From: Typhlomys cinereus
Taxonomy: Eukaryota > Chordata > Mammalia > Rodentia > Platacanthomyidae
Assembly (NCBI GenBank): GCA_023101885.1
Contig: JALPQD010000635.1
Span: forward strand, 558,001 to 622,000
Direction of reading: 5' to 3'
DNA length: 64,000 nucleotides
Positions within the stretch are counted from its first letter, which is position 1, and every line of letters starts with the position of its first letter. The notes under the pieces were generated by a model. That model was given only the letters and a program-made list of their open reading frames with translations. It searched no databases and had not been told where the DNA came from. The position numbers were made by a program, and so were the translations under genes. Below are positions 33,701 through 41,269 of this stretch, one piece after another.

Positions 33701-36095
33701 GTTTACCCAAATTGGTTTTTTCCCTTCTACTTTTGATCTCATATTGTTTTTAAGTGCCTACTTGTAGTCACACTGAATCCCACAGTGTAATTATTTCAGC
33801 AGCCAATATTAATGCAAGTGATTTTTATTTTTCTAATTTGTATATATCAACTTTCTGATAACTGGCCCTTAAATCTTGGTTCCTTGTGGCCCTTTCATCT
33901 GAACACTCTGAAGTGGACTGAAGAGAAGTTGTTAGACTGAAGTTTCTTAGTACTAAATGTTTGGGTCTTAGCTGAGACCCATGTGACCATCTCCTGACCA
34001 GTATTTTGTGTAGAATGTCATGTTGGCATGACGGGAAGCTGTTGGCTGGTTAGGAGGCTGCTCTGGGCAGTCAGCAGGGCAGTGGTCACCAGCAGTCCTG
34101 AAGAGTGTGGCTTTAAACTCCTAGTCCTCCTGCCTTAGCTTCCCAAGTACTGGGACTAAGGGCTCCTCTTCCTCTAAGGTGATAGAAACTATCAGATTAC
34201 CAAAACCACTTGCATTGAGCCTTCTATAGGTAGTTCTAATCTTATGTGGAGATATATAGATATGGCTTAGATCTGATTTATCTTGTAAGCCATAACAAAC
34301 AATTGTATGATTATTTCAAAGGGTTGATTTTTTTAAACTATAGGTTCTTGGAGAATTTTACCCGCAACCCCCATTTTAAAACTTCTTGGAAGCCATTTAT
34401 TTCTTTTGATCCAGTGCACTTCAGATAATCTGTAACTGCACGGTAAGGCATGTTGTAGCCACTGAGCTTGGAGCTCAGCAGAACTGACTGAAGTGTACTG
34501 CACAAAGCATTTGGTTAGGAACACAAGGAGATTTAAGAAGGCTAAGCAGGGCCTCTGTCCTTATGTAACAGACAATACTTAGCACCCAGAATCATCGTAA
34601 AGAGAACGCACGAATGCAAAAGGGAAGACGCTGTCATCAACTAAAGAGCCGAGTAGATGCAGGTGCCCCGCATTGAGAGTTGAGGACTGAATGAGCGCTG
34701 GGCACAGCCCTTGCAGTGCGACGGCAGCAAAAACTGGGGAGGCAGCCAGGGCAGGACGGGCTTCAGAGAACCAGGCTGCCTACCCCAGCGCCCAGGAGAC
34801 TTCGTGGGACACAGGGATGAGAATGTTGGGCCACTTCTACTCTGGGGTTTCTTTGTCAAGGCTCTGCTCGCACAGGTCAGGGGCTAAGGAAGGGCGTTTC
34901 TAACCCTTGTTCCCAGGGACTGTGGAGCTTGAACATCTTATAACTGGTCCTCTGAGTGCTCGGCTACCTTCACCTCTGAAAGATGAAGTAATTCATTGTT
35001 ACCTTCTGTTTCAGGGGATGCCAACAGACAGATTAGTGAATACAAATTCAAGCTTTCAAAAGCAGAGCAAGACATAACCACTTTGGAACAAAGTGTAAGT
35101 ACTTCTTGCCACATCGGTGATCTAAACGCACTCAGTTTGCAGCCCAGTGGCAGCCTAGGAGTTTCCGTGGGCCGTCTCTGCAGCTGGACGGCCACACAAA
35201 CTCTGTGTTATGATTGAAAGGCCACCAGAACACCCGGCAGACCAGCTCAGTCCACTGTTCGCTCTGAAAACAGGACTGCGGCTATAACTGGTTTATTTCT
35301 AGAGAATTTAACATCAAAATTGTTACACAACCCTTTAGAGTATACCTCTGAAAATGTCTAGAAATGTAAGGTGGGAGATTGGCCCTGCGACAGTGGGTGT
35401 GCTGTGGGGGACCTTGGACTTATCCCCAGGGATATATGTAAGTTACTGGAAACTGACGACTGAGGCTCTAGAGACCTGCGCGCTCACCTTACAGGTCAGC
35501 CGGCTGGAGGGCCAGGTGCTGCGGCACAAGACGGCTGCCGAGAACTCGGAGAAAATCGAGGATGAACTGAAGGCCGAGAAGAGGAAGCTCCAGCGAGAGG
35601 TACGCATGCCTGCTGCTGAGGTACAGGCCCAGGGCGGAGCTTTGCAAGCGTCTTCTCTGTAAGAAAGTCAGTTCTAGCTGCATCTTCCGGAAGCCACTGT
35701 AGGGTCGCTTCCCCGCTTATGCTGGTTTGGGACCAGCAGCGACTGCCATTTATTTCTGTGCAGGCAGCAAGTGAAAATGTAACGGTGGTTTGTTTCGGAT
35801 GATTTCAGTTGCTGCAGCTGCTCCGTCTCTGTATGGTTTGGACAGTGCCCCATGCCGCGTTCAGCGCCTCCCGCTGCCTGAGCAGAAAGGCCCCCATTTG
35901 GGGGCCGATCCCTCCGATTAGATTAGCCAGGGAGCGCTGCGTTTCCCCCACCCACTAAAGTGACTGTGCTCTCCCCGTCTCCAGCTGCGGACAGCACTGG
36001 ACAAGATCGAGGAGATGGAGATGACCAACAGCCACCTGGCCAAGCGACTAGAGAAGATGAAGGCCAACAGGACAGCCCTCCTGGCCCAGCAGTAG
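1544..36095 (+). CDS. LRRFIP2: LRRFIP2, 3' half of the gene (15 coding exons, spliced)
   Basis: LRRFIP2 (LRR Flightless-interacting protein 2) is a cytoplasmic coiled-coil adaptor. From family knowledge it binds Flightless-I and MyD88 in Toll-like receptor signalling and has been linked to Dishevelled/Wnt signalling. Coding segments seen: 1544-1612, 3913-4002, 8684-8728, 10057-10173, 12615-12686, 18132-18302, 20971-21063, 23680-23772, 28544-28645, 28801-28933, 29868-29917, 33243-33363, 35015-35094, 35495-35599 and 35985-36095. Together they give 1452 bp, or 483 residues plus TAG, open throughout. The first four exons encode a Ser/Arg-rich region with two RRGS motifs. From about 12615 onward the protein is nearly continuous heptad-type coiled coil, for example [20 protein letters not shown] and [13 protein letters not shown]. 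The C terminus is ALLAQQ. The 5' exons and start codon lie upstream of the window. Splice junctions were read by eye; alternative exons are possible. Confidence 0.96.
1613..3912 (+). other. LRRFIP2: LRRFIP2 intron, no clear feature
   Basis: Unique-looking intron. A G-rich segment at 2900-3110 has long but unconvincing open frames on both strands. No repeat family or RNA gene recognised. Confidence 0.6.
3913..4002 (+). CDS. LRRFIP2: LRRFIP2 coding exon b (90 bp)
   Basis: The exon is phase 0, 30 codons, with acceptor gaaag and donor gtgagt. It encodes [17 protein letters not shown] and then [13 protein letters not shown]. The RRGS motif fits a basophilic-kinase site (inference). It joins in frame to [15 protein letters not shown] in the next exon, as in other mammalian LRRFIP2 proteins. 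Confidence 0.93.
4558..4985. repeat. minisatellite, about 13-bp unit (cactgcatcccgc)
   Basis: About 30 imperfect copies of a 12-16 bp unit of the type cactgcatccgcc, with variants cactgtatctgtc and cactgcttccc. It lies in the LRRFIP2 intron 550 bp after the exon at 3913. Several frames are open across it only because of the repeat. Confidence 0.95.
4986..8683 (+). other. LRRFIP2: LRRFIP2 intron, remainder
   Basis: AT-rich intron at 5160-5700 and 6960-8680. Positions 7860-8160 resemble an ancient mammalian repeat (segments such as caggatataataagtgctgt), family uncertain. Nothing else recognised. Confidence 0.5.
8684..8728 (+). CDS. LRRFIP2: LRRFIP2 coding exon c (45 bp micro-exon)
   Basis: This is a phase-0, 15-codon exon with a strong tttttttcctag acceptor and gtgagt donor. 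It encodes [15 protein letters not shown]. It was found from the known protein sequence, because it is too short to stand out as an open frame. Confidence 0.95.
9283..9384 (-). mobile_element. B1-like SINE (antisense)
   Basis: The 7SL-derived reverse complement is recognisable from tagtccaggctggcc, ctgctgggattgcaggcatg and caccgccatgc, preceded by a GTTT-rich run that is the A-rich tail. Confidence 0.85.
10057..10173 (+). CDS. LRRFIP2: LRRFIP2 coding exon d (117 bp)
   Basis: Phase 0, 39 codons, with acceptor ctctttccag and donor gtaaaa. It encodes [19 protein letters not shown], then [15 protein letters not shown] and LSELR. This is the second Ser-rich segment with an RRGS motif. The [13 protein letters not shown] end leads directly into the coiled coil. 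Confidence 0.96.
10174..12614 (+). other. LRRFIP2: LRRFIP2 intron with old repeats
   Basis: AT-rich at 10380-10660. A B3-like SINE lies at 10665-10825. Two stretches, about 11040-11260 and 11630-11740, resemble an old mammalian repeat (agagctaagacttgaaggg; gtttattgagcacttac). Positions 12190-12290 look weakly MIR/L2-like. Confidence 0.4.
10665..10825 (-). mobile_element. B3-like SINE (antisense)
   Basis: It reads gtggcttccagggatcgaac followed by tcaggttacagatctgcag and cagtgaactgtcttgcggg, the reverse complement of a tRNA-derived B3/B2-type head (ctgagttcgatccctggaa-like). Confidence 0.6.
12615..12686 (+). CDS. LRRFIP2: LRRFIP2 coding exon e (72 bp), start of coiled coil
   Basis: Phase 0, 24 codons, with acceptor cctgcag and donor gtacag. 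It encodes [19 protein letters not shown] and then LKELK. Hydrophobic positions recur every 3-4 residues, which marks the beginning of the coiled coil shared by LRRFIP1 and LRRFIP2. Confidence 0.95.
13200..13385 (+). mobile_element. B3-like SINE (sense)
   Basis: Diverged tRNA-like head followed by gaggtggcaggagaggcc, cctcctcggtgctcctctg and acctccgcgcgcacacg, then a short gaatgaat tail. Confidence 0.55.
13793..13849 (+). other. possible cassette exon within LRRFIP2 intron (unproven)
   Basis: A 57-bp interval is bounded by a cacgtgcag acceptor-like sequence and a gag/gtgagg donor-like sequence. It would encode 19 residues in phase 0 ([19 protein letters not shown]). Both flanking LRRFIP2 exons break at phase 0, so inclusion would keep frame and extend a helical region. 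I do not recognise this peptide in any known LRRFIP2 isoform. The upstream polypyrimidine tract is only moderate, so it may be a chance arrangement. Confidence 0.2.
14449..15045. repeat. long polypyrimidine repeat (ctctgtcc / tctctctg)n
   Basis: About 600 bp of almost pure C/T on the + strand, with scattered G, built from ctctgtccctct and ctctgtctct units with ctatccctct variants. Long frames in several phases are repeat artefacts. It lies in the intron between exons at 12615 and 18132. Confidence 0.97.
15117..15192 (-). mobile_element. ID-like SINE (antisense)
   Basis: It reads attactgggaactgaactcg followed by gggcctctgacatggtaga and tgtcactgagctacactc. This is the reverse complement of the ID head (gtagctcagtggtagagc-like). 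Confidence 0.75.
15193..16157 (+). other. LRRFIP2: LRRFIP2 intron, no clear feature
   Basis: Unique-looking, AT-rich intron with no gene or repeat recognised. Confidence 0.5.
16158..16219. repeat. (CA)n microsatellite
   Basis: About 31 uninterrupted CA dinucleotides. Confidence 0.98.
16222..16425 (-). mobile_element. old L1-type fragment (antisense)
   Basis: The text agaattactgggttgtgtgg, then gaggaaatgctaacctgttt and ccctttatattcccatcag resembles the mammalian L1 segment usually read as attgctgggtcatatggta and ttacattcccaccagcaa. Strand follows from that recollection and is uncertain. Confidence 0.5.
16430..16492 (-). mobile_element. ID-like SINE (antisense)
   Basis: It reads gaattgagcctagggtccct followed by ccactaagctactccccag, the reverse complement of an ID head. 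Confidence 0.65.
16504..16785 (-). mobile_element. B2-like SINE, body type B (antisense), with long TG tail
   Basis: The (TG)n tail at 16504-16550 is followed by ggaccaagggtgactttggg, atcctggattgcttctacct and gaccttctgcttttgaggca, ending ctgaaccatctcctcggcc. This is the reverse complement of the same body seen at 180-449. Confidence 0.85.
16840..16985 (-). mobile_element. B3-like SINE (antisense)
   Basis: It reads atagtgggatcgaactcagg then ctgtcagggttgctcagcag and ctgctgagctgtcttgctg, the reverse complement of a B3-type head. Confidence 0.6.
17491..17729 (-). mobile_element. B2-like SINE, body type A (antisense)
   Basis: The (TG)n tail is followed by gaaccacggacgaattcggg, ccaccatggatgtctgcaa and gaccttctgcctgcaaggc, ending gagccacctctccagcccc. 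By eye it is about 90% identical to the reverse complement of the copy at 20224-20551. Confidence 0.9.
18132..18302 (+). CDS. LRRFIP2: LRRFIP2 coding exon f (171 bp), core coiled coil
   Basis: Phase 0, 57 codons, with acceptor cgcatag and donor gtaatt. It encodes [19 protein letters not shown], then [17 protein letters not shown] and [19 protein letters not shown]. This is the most conserved coiled-coil block of the LRRFIP family. GC content is clearly above the flanking intron. The exon sits between oppositely oriented, closely related SINEs at about 17491-17729 and 20224-20551. Confidence 0.98.
18303..20207 (+). other. LRRFIP2: LRRFIP2 intron, mostly unique
   Basis: A G/A-rich purine stretch lies at about 19025-19110 (gggagggaag units). 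Positions 19430-19900 are T-rich. No gene recognised. Confidence 0.5.
20224..20551 (+). mobile_element. B2-like SINE, body type A, with intact target-site duplication
   Basis: It starts ggctggagaggtggctcagg; A- and B-box-like regions are followed by gcgggggcggcctgcgctt, tggtggttcgcgaattcgt and ccgtggttctac, then CA-rich and TAATAAAAAA tails. A perfect 16-bp target-site duplication (aagaaaatagaatgag) lies at 20208-20223 and 20552-20567, which indicates a fairly recent retrotransposition. Confidence 0.95.
20426..20518. repeat. CA-rich microsatellite in SINE tail
   Basis: CA repeats broken by TA, GA and GC dinucleotides (cacagacgcgcgcgcac). Confidence 0.9.
20568..20725 (-). mobile_element. B3-like SINE (antisense), diverged
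   Basis: It reads caccatgcggactcctggg then tcaaactcgggccttgttc and ggcaccacattacctgttc, matching the reverse complement of a B3-type head. Divergence is high. Confidence 0.5.
20971..21063 (+). CDS. LRRFIP2: LRRFIP2 coding exon g (93 bp)
   Basis: Phase 0, 31 codons, with acceptor tctcttgcag. It encodes [17 protein letters not shown] and then [14 protein letters not shown]. The donor is gag/gtcggt, a poor match because +3 is c rather than a or g, so exon recognition may depend on enhancers. Confidence 0.97.
21717..21778 (+). mobile_element. ID-like SINE (sense)
   Basis: It reads gggctggggccatcagctca then gtgctgaagcacccagcat and gcgcgaggccctgggttct, followed by an AACAAAC tail. This is a clear ID-type head. 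Confidence 0.75.
22363..22470 (-). mobile_element. B1-like SINE (antisense)
   Basis: It reads gtcctgtgtagcccaggctg, actcacaatcctgcttcaac and ctagtgctagaattacaga, a standard B1 reverse complement. Confidence 0.85.
22510..22730 (-). mobile_element. TG-rich B3-like SINE (antisense)
   Basis: A TG-rich stretch is followed by cggaggtcaaaggtcagctc, ccctcttccatgtggcctca and gcgcaggtcatcagggggc, consistent with a diverged B3 reverse complement. Confidence 0.5.
23680..23772 (+). CDS. LRRFIP2: LRRFIP2 coding exon h (93 bp)
   Basis: Phase 0, 31 codons, with acceptor cttctgcag and donor gtatga. It encodes [19 protein letters not shown] and then [12 protein letters not shown], a continuation of the coiled coil. 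Confidence 0.97.
23773..24499 (+). other. LRRFIP2: LRRFIP2 intron, no clear feature
   Basis: Nothing recognised between the exon at 23680 and the SINE tail region near 24500. Confidence 0.5.
24513..24726 (+). mobile_element. 3' half of B4/RSINE1-like SINE with CA tail
   Basis: It reads attgagctccaggctccac, gagaccctcgttcaagaaat and gtacccgacattgactttt, the typical B4/RSINE1 right part. A CA tract at 24638-24725 is interrupted by AAAC. Confidence 0.75.
24900..25680 (-). mobile_element. ancient L1 fragment (antisense), interrupted by B1
   Basis: The order of gtttcacttaacatcctgc, ccgtgaacatgggtgtgcc and ggcacagctggtggattgt follows the mammalian L1 stretch usually read as tttcacttagcataatgtc, tgaacatgggtgtacaaa and agtggaattgctggatca. 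A B1 lies inside at 25335-25424. Confidence 0.55.
25335..25424 (-). mobile_element. B1-like SINE nested in old L1
   Basis: It reads tgtttagctcaggctgttct and gcctcccctgggattccagg then cgcgcctcaccacaccc, a B1 reverse complement. It is nested, so it is younger than the L1 around it. Confidence 0.75.
25734..25804 (-). mobile_element. ID-like SINE (antisense)
   Basis: It reads gaatagaactcaggtcttcg then aacatgctgggtaaatgctc and tgccacttgaacacatcccc, an ID head reverse complement. Confidence 0.7.
26090..28543 (+). other. LRRFIP2: LRRFIP2 intron, mostly unique
   Basis: It contains a MIR-like trace at 27080-27115 (cctcagttttcttatctg) and one B1 at 27270-27410. Otherwise nothing recognised. Confidence 0.5.
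27270..27410 (+). mobile_element. B1-like SINE (sense)
   Basis: It reads gtggtgcacacctgtaatcc, gttcaaggtcagcctcaatt and gagatgctgtctcagagaaa, a B1 sense copy with a typical end. Confidence 0.85.
28544..28645 (+). CDS. LRRFIP2: LRRFIP2 coding exon i (102 bp)
   Basis: Phase 0, 34 codons, with acceptor gaaaccag and donor gtatgt. It encodes [19 protein letters not shown], then [15 protein letters not shown]. The next exon follows after an intron of only 155 bp (28646-28800). Confidence 0.96.
28801..28933 (+). CDS. LRRFIP2: LRRFIP2 coding exon j (133 bp)
   Basis: It starts in phase 0 and leaves one base (G) for the next exon. Acceptor cttcccacag, donor gtagga. It encodes [19 protein letters not shown], then [19 protein letters not shown] and AGEGPL. 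This non-helical linker interrupts the coiled coil. Confidence 0.97.
29868..29917 (+). CDS. LRRFIP2: LRRFIP2 coding exon k (50 bp micro-exon)
   Basis: The first two bases complete a GAT (Asp) codon with the previous exon; 16 codons follow, encoding [16 protein letters not shown]. Acceptor gttgtag, donor gtaaga. Confidence 0.96.
32555..32926 (+). mobile_element. B4/RSINE1-like SINE (sense)
   Basis: It reads ggggcctgagttggaatctc, tgtcatcccagcaccgggag, gccgcatgggtgagctccag and atgttgacctctgatctcc in that order, ending in (AC)14. The composite ID+B1 layout is diagnostic of the B4 superfamily of myomorph rodents. Confidence 0.85.
32946..33082 (+). mobile_element. B1-like SINE (sense)
   Basis: It reads agccgggtcggtggcactag, gtgattctaaccacttggg and gaggccttgtctcaaagtg. 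It is diverged but follows B1 order. Confidence 0.75.
33243..33363 (+). CDS. LRRFIP2: LRRFIP2 coding exon l (121 bp)
   Basis: Acceptor tctgtctcag, donor gtgggt. Forty codons plus one base encode [19 protein letters not shown], then [17 protein letters not shown] and IEMQ. The final A pairs with GG of the next exon to give Arg. Confidence 0.97.
33364..35014 (+). other. LRRFIP2: LRRFIP2 intron, mostly unique
   Basis: A possible short B1 remnant lies near 34105-34165 (ccttagcttcccaagtactg). Nothing else recognised. Confidence 0.5.
35015..35094 (+). CDS. LRRFIP2: LRRFIP2 coding exon m (80 bp)
   Basis: Acceptor tctgtttcag, donor gtaagt. Two bases complete Arg; 26 codons follow, encoding [19 protein letters not shown] and then ITTLEQS. 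The coiled coil resumes here. Confidence 0.97.
35495..35599 (+). CDS. LRRFIP2: LRRFIP2 coding exon n (105 bp)
   Basis: Phase 0, 35 codons, with acceptor caccttacag and donor gtacgc. It encodes [19 protein letters not shown], then [16 protein letters not shown]. Confidence 0.97.
35985..36095 (+). CDS. LRRFIP2: LRRFIP2 terminal coding exon (111 bp including stop)
   Basis: Acceptor ccgtctccag. Thirty-six codons encode [19 protein letters not shown], then [17 protein letters not shown], followed by TAG at 36093-36095. This is the conserved C terminus of LRRFIP2. Confidence 0.98.
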   Translation: MRTALDKIEEMEMTNSHLAKRLEKMKANRTALLAQQ

Positions 36096-37290
36096 AGGCT
36101 GCTGCCGCGGGCCCCGCCCACAGGGACTGACTCTTTTGTATAGTGACAAAAACCAATTTGAGTACTGTTCGAGTCTTGTCATTAAAACAGCCACCTTTGT
36201 ATTTTATAATTTATGAGAATGAAGCAGGTTTGGTCGTCGTGAACAAACACTCTGGATTTTTGTCTGTGGTTCGATTAGACTAAGAACTAGTCTGTGCTGT
36301 TTTTAGTTTTAATGTCCGTGATTCTAGAATCAAGTTTACTCAACACTCTCTTGCCTCCAGCTGCCTGGTGACTGGGCACTGGGGGGCCCTGGCGCGGGTT
36401 CCGGAGGACAGCCACCCCGAGTGCTGACGCTTGCTGGAGACCTCAGAAAACACAAGTGCCTTCACATGGCGCCATGCAGGCTGCAGGGACCGAGTGGCCG
36501 AGATTCCTTCTCTTTCTAGCAGAACAATTATATTTTACTGAAGATATAAGTTCAGGGGTAGGAAGTCTAGATTTCACTCGAATTTATATGTTTGGAGGAA
36601 AAAGCCTTTTTTGTAAAATATTTAAATTTATATAAGAAACTGATAGAAAAAGATATGGGGAGTAGTACGTAAAATGCGCTTTATTGCATGGGGCAGAGAA
36701 GTCCGGCTGTCCTCTTGCAGAGGGGGGTCTTCGCTCTCCCACAGCAACTGCTCTACTTGGACTTTCATCTGCTGCTTATTCATGGAGTAAAACCTCTGAC
36801 AAGCCCCAAGTGGAGAGACCGGGCAGGCAGATAGGCTCTGCCTGAGACCTGCTCACACCTTCCTGCCCAGCAGGACCGTCCGTGGCTCTTAACGTCAGGC
36901 CTGTAGGACAAACGGTGGCATCCCAGTCCTGTCTTGCCCCCCTTTTCCACAGCGAGATAATCTGGAGTAGACTTCCAGTTGTGTGAGAGGGTTTGTTCCT
37001 AGGCTGGCCTCTTGCTGGGCACGGGCACGTCTGGCGTAGGACACGAACTCCTAAGATCTTGTTTCATCTCTAACTACAGTCCAGTTCAAGACTTCTAGCT
37101 TCACAGGGTCTGTGATTCTCTTGTCAGAATCAAGGTGGCTTCATGGGAGTAATTACTGTAGCTTCAAAGTGTTTACACAGAAAATATATGGGAAAAGTCT
37201 AATGAATCAAGGCCACTTAATAAAACTAGACTTGAAAGCAGATAATAAAGCTGACTCAAAAGTGAATAAAATGACAGTTGTTCCGGTCTG
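36096..37290 (+). other. LRRFIP2: probable LRRFIP2 3' untranslated region
   Basis: No interspersed repeat is visible here, unlike the DNA on either side. An ATTAAA occurs at 36181. Three AATAAA hexamers cluster at 37219, 37244 and 37265, followed by a GT-rich stretch (gttgttccggtctgtag). Short transcripts could end near 36200 and long ones near 37290. The exact end cannot be set from sequence alone. Confidence 0.5.
37219..37270 (+). promoter_or_regulatory. cluster of poly(A) signals, LRRFIP2 distal end
   Basis: AATAAA occurs at 37219-37224, 37244-37249 and 37265-37270, within an A-rich segment followed by GT-rich sequence from about 37275. This fits a distal cleavage site for LRRFIP2 (inference). 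Confidence 0.45.
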
Positions 37291-38451
37291 TAGTCACTAG
37301 CCTCATTTGTAGGCTGGGACACTGATGTCCTGGGGGCTTACCCAGAATCCTCAGCGGGAATCCTCGCAGGTGTCCCCTGCCCTTCCCGAGCCCCTCTCGG
37401 TTCCATGCCCCGGTGTGCGGCCTGCCGGGAACGACGTCGCCCTAGCCTCCTGCCTTCGTCCTGGTCTTCCCCAGCTGACGTGGTTGTTTCTTTATCAAGA
37501 TACTTATTCTTTTTCTCCTAACATTCTGGAGCCTTGCAACCCAGTTTTTCCTTTAAAACCAGATATTCCTCCCTCAACCAAATGCTCTTCTGCTAACGCA
37601 GGGCTTGTTGGACATCTTAAAGTCTGGATTTTATTACTAGTATTTTATAATACAGCCCTGGATCTGTTTTGCAGTGGACTGGGCTTGACCACACATGCCA
37701 GTAGGTCAGTCAGAACCGAGTGCTGGTGAAAAACAGAGGATTTAATGAACATGGCTCTGTTGGGAAGAACGGATAGAAGGGTTCAGTTACCTCAAGTTAA
37801 TCTTCAAGTGGCAGCGGGAATTCTGAGGCTTCTAGAAATGGGAAACGAGATGGTCGGGGTTGCAGAGCTGATACGAGTACGTCCCATACGTTGTGGTCGC
37901 GAGGGTTTCTGGAGAGGGTGCGATTGCTGACACCTGCCAAGGAGTCTGCTTCTCATGAGGGGACTATTCCAATACCACGACAAGGTGCACCCTCTCCATC
38001 AGGTCATCTCACGGTGGAGGTGGTCTGTCTTGTGAGGCTGTTACTCGAGAGAGACTTCAGTCCCTTGTCATAAAGACGTTTGTCCTGTTAATTTCTGAGA
38101 TCCAAGGTAACTCGAAGAGAACAACTCAAGTGGAAAACCAGCAAGAGAAAACGGAACGTGGAAGGCAGTGATTAGCACACCTCAGCTGCACATTCTTCAA
38201 GCAAGCATACTTAGAAACTTAAGCAACAACATGTTGAACTTAACGACAAGTGCTACAAGCCACTACTAGGCTAGCTTAAAAATGTGTCAAGACTGATTTC
38301 TTCTCTCACTTTTTCCCTAATAAATTAGCTTTGGTCGCTGAAGATATTAACAGATTCTCAACTCAAGCTTTCTCCATAGCCAATATCTAGAGATGCTTAC
38401 AAATTCTGTTAATAAATTTTTCTCACTGCCAACCACATACCTTGAAAAAGC

Positions 38452-38762
38452 AAGGATTTATTTTGGATCGACAGTTTGAAGAGTAGAGAGTGGCGGAGAA
38501 GGTCTGTGAGGGCGTGTGCGGCTGGGCCTGCTCACATGTTGAGAGCCAGGAAGTACCATCAAGCAGGGATGCTGGCTTCCGCCAGCTCGTTCCTTTTTAC
38601 TCCGTGCGGTACCCAAGCCCGTGCTGTCTACACGGGGAGGTCTTCTCTCCTCAATCTTCCAGGCACGGCAGTAGGTCTCCTTAGTGATTCTAAATTCATT
38701 GGCAAGATTGACTCTCACAACTGTACCCCCTGTCAACTTGATACCCAACTATATCATGGTTA
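38452..38762 (-). repeat. old interspersed repeat, end fragment
   Basis: The stretch from gatttattttggatcgaca to the ctgtcaacttgatacccaa region resembles a common mammalian repeat whose ends I recall as tttattttggctcacag and tcaagttgaca. I cannot name the family with certainty. The orientation is a guess. Confidence 0.45.
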
Positions 38763-38777
38763 AGATTTTAACACTGT

Positions 38778-38912
38778 ATTGCGTGTGTGGAGAGGAGTGG
38801 GAACGCACGCCACAGCACAGGACTTGGACGGTCTCTTCTTCCACCACGTGGCCCCAGGGATGGAACTCAGGTTGTCAGGCTTAGCAGGAAGTGCAGCAAG
38901 CGGTCTCCAAGT
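38778..38912 (-). mobile_element. B3-like SINE (antisense)
   Basis: It reads caccacgtggccccagggat then ggaactcaggttgtcaggct and gcaggaagtgcagcaagcg, a good match to the B3 reverse complement. Confidence 0.7.
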
Positions 38913-38989
38913 CCATCACTCTAGCATCTCACCTGTCTCCACAGCCTCGTGCTCAGTCCAGCTTCAAGTGCCCGGCCTTATAGTTCCAA

Positions 38990-40450
38990 CACTGTCCCGT
39001 AGTCTCTTCTGAGACTCAAAACTAACCTGAAAAGTTCCCTGTCCCCCTAATACAACAGCAGAGTCGATATTCCCATTATTCCCAAAGAAGTGGGAGCATA
39101 GTGAGGAAAAGTTAGTCCAAAGCAAGAGTGAAGACCAGGCAAACGATCCATCATCTGAGCTCGGTGAGGTAGGCAGCCCCTTCTGCCAGTTACACCACCG
39201 TGGCATGCACAGCCCCTCGGCCTGCAGCTTTCCGTGGTGGTCTGCAGACTGGCATTTCCAGCATCCTGGGGTCTTCCATGGCAACATGGACTTCATCTTC
39301 GCTGCTTCGTTTAACAGTATTGCCCAGCCTAGCCGCTTCCTGGATCCTTGGTGCAGGCTCCTTGGTCTTATACCCTTTCGGTTTGCATCCACCCCAAAGT
39401 GAACCACACGTCCATATTCTGCTGCCAGCAACTGCAGTGGCTTCCAGGACAGCGCCTTGATGGCCACACCCAGGAGAACCCATCCGATTGTTTTCTAGCA
39501 GGGAACGCCTACAGCCGGTCTGTCACTGCAAATGAATTTGCATTTCTACAGCTGGAGCCTTGCATGAGTGAGGTCTTTCCTCCAAGGTACTCTCTGTATT
39601 GATCCAGTGCAAAAGTCTCTTTAATTGTGCCAAACTCTCTAACAACTACGGATGTTTTGTCTACATGCTCCCTTGCAACTTTAAACTCGTTTATGTTCCT
39701 TTTCTCACCACATATTTTTCACCTTTATGCTTTGAATTTTCATGAACCTCAAAACACATGGGCAGCAACCATGCCACGGCCCAAATGCTACCTGTGGGCG
39801 CCGATCCAGCTCCTGTCAACTTCCCTCTTCAGACCCCATGAGCTGGGCCTCCATTGTCCACATTTCTCTCATCATCCCACTCTCCCAAAACCCCACCACG
39901 TCGCATTAAGCTCTGCTTACAGTAGTCCAGGCCTCCTCCTGACCTGCAACACCAAACTTCTCACACTCCACCTTGGGAAACAAGTTCAAAAGGCCTGTAA
40001 AGTATGGTCAGGTTTACTAAAACAGCAGCCTCACTCCTTGGTACCAAAATGTTTTAGGCAGGGTTCTCTAGAGGAACAGTGTGTGCGCGATTATAAAAGG
40101 TGTTAACTGGCTGTCTGCACGCTGGAGCCAACTAGCCGCTGTCTCTAGGCCCCAAAGCTTGGAAGATCCGTGGAGAGCTGGAGCCAGGATGGCACTGGTG
40201 GCAGACAGGCAGGTGCTCAGTTTTATTTGGATGTCTTCGTATCAGGACTGCCTAGGGAAAGGTGCTCCCTACTTCGAGGATGGGTTTCCCTACCAGTCCT
40301 TTTAGAAACACCCTCACATGTCGAGCCAAAGGTGACTCTAAATCCAATCAAGCTGACAAAGCTAACCTTCACAGTTTTGTTGCCAAAGCAGCTGGTGTTT
40401 ACTAACAAACAGTTTTAAGATTTAAACAGGCTTTAAGGGAAGGGGAAGAG
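38990..40450. repeat. interspersed repeat remnants, family not identified
   Basis: The block around 40049-40085 (ttaggcagggttctctagag) matches the frequent mammalian repeat terminus ttagtcagggttctctagag. The preceding kilobase has C-rich open-frame stretches with no protein similarity I recognise. It could be the inner part of the same element or separate old insertions. Confidence 0.35.
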
Positions 40451-41269
40451 AGGTGGGAGGGGCAGGCTTAGAAAACTCCACAAAATAGGTGCGGACTTCT
40501 TTCGAGTTGTGGAAGTTTACCAAGATGCAGACAAATCACAGCATGATCTGGGACAACTTCAAGACATTTTCAGAATTTTCTTTCAGTATTTATAGAATAT
40601 TAATTTCTATAATCAAATCCATGTCGATATGACCTTACAGGCCCAATACAGTGTGCTAAGTTTAATATTTTTAGACAAATATGGCTGCTAGCTTCTGTAC
40701 AATGCCAACTCTACACAGTAAACTAGGATACTTTAACTTCTAAATATTCAAATAATATATGCTCGTATGTGCATGGGTATATATTTATAACTGTACAAAA
40801 AGACCAATCATAGCAGTGTGTCATGCATTAATAGCAAGTTTTTCTAGGTTCTGTGTCATCTCAACAAAATTATAGAGACATCCAGCAGTAAAAAAGTAAA
40901 AAACGAATCCCAAGAAATAGCAAAGTTCTGTTACCATGGAGGTTCTTGGCACCACTTTTTGTCTTTATTAGCGTCTCAATCATTGCTTTCTAGAATTTAA
41001 AAACGCCTTTATTCCAGACGGGCCTGTGTGCCATGGCATGTGGATTTTCTTTCCACTGTGCAGCTCCCAAGATCGAAGCCTGGTGCCAGGTGTGCGCTGC
41101 GGCTGCCTTCACTGGCTGAGCCGCCTCGCTGCCCCTTCCATGGTGTTTATACGATAGCCTACCATACTGTGGATGCCCAGGGCACTCAGGCTTCTGCAAG
41201 TCAACACCACTGGTATATTCTGGGTGAAAATTTTTCTTAAAACTTTCAAATATTAAGTTAAAGAAATCA

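Larger units (their letters stand above)
37300..41269. other. intergenic spacer between convergent LRRFIP2 and MLH1
   Basis: About 4 kb with no gene recognised. Positions 37300-38450 show nothing clear. About 38452-40450 holds interspersed-repeat material (separate entries). Positions 40450-41270 are AT-rich with no clear feature. The two genes' stop codons are 5.3 kb apart. Confidence 0.75.

Noticed and set aside
39627..40106. 159-codon open frame in the intergenic spacer
   Set aside because: C-rich repeat-like DNA with no recognisable protein. No splice or start context that supports a gene.
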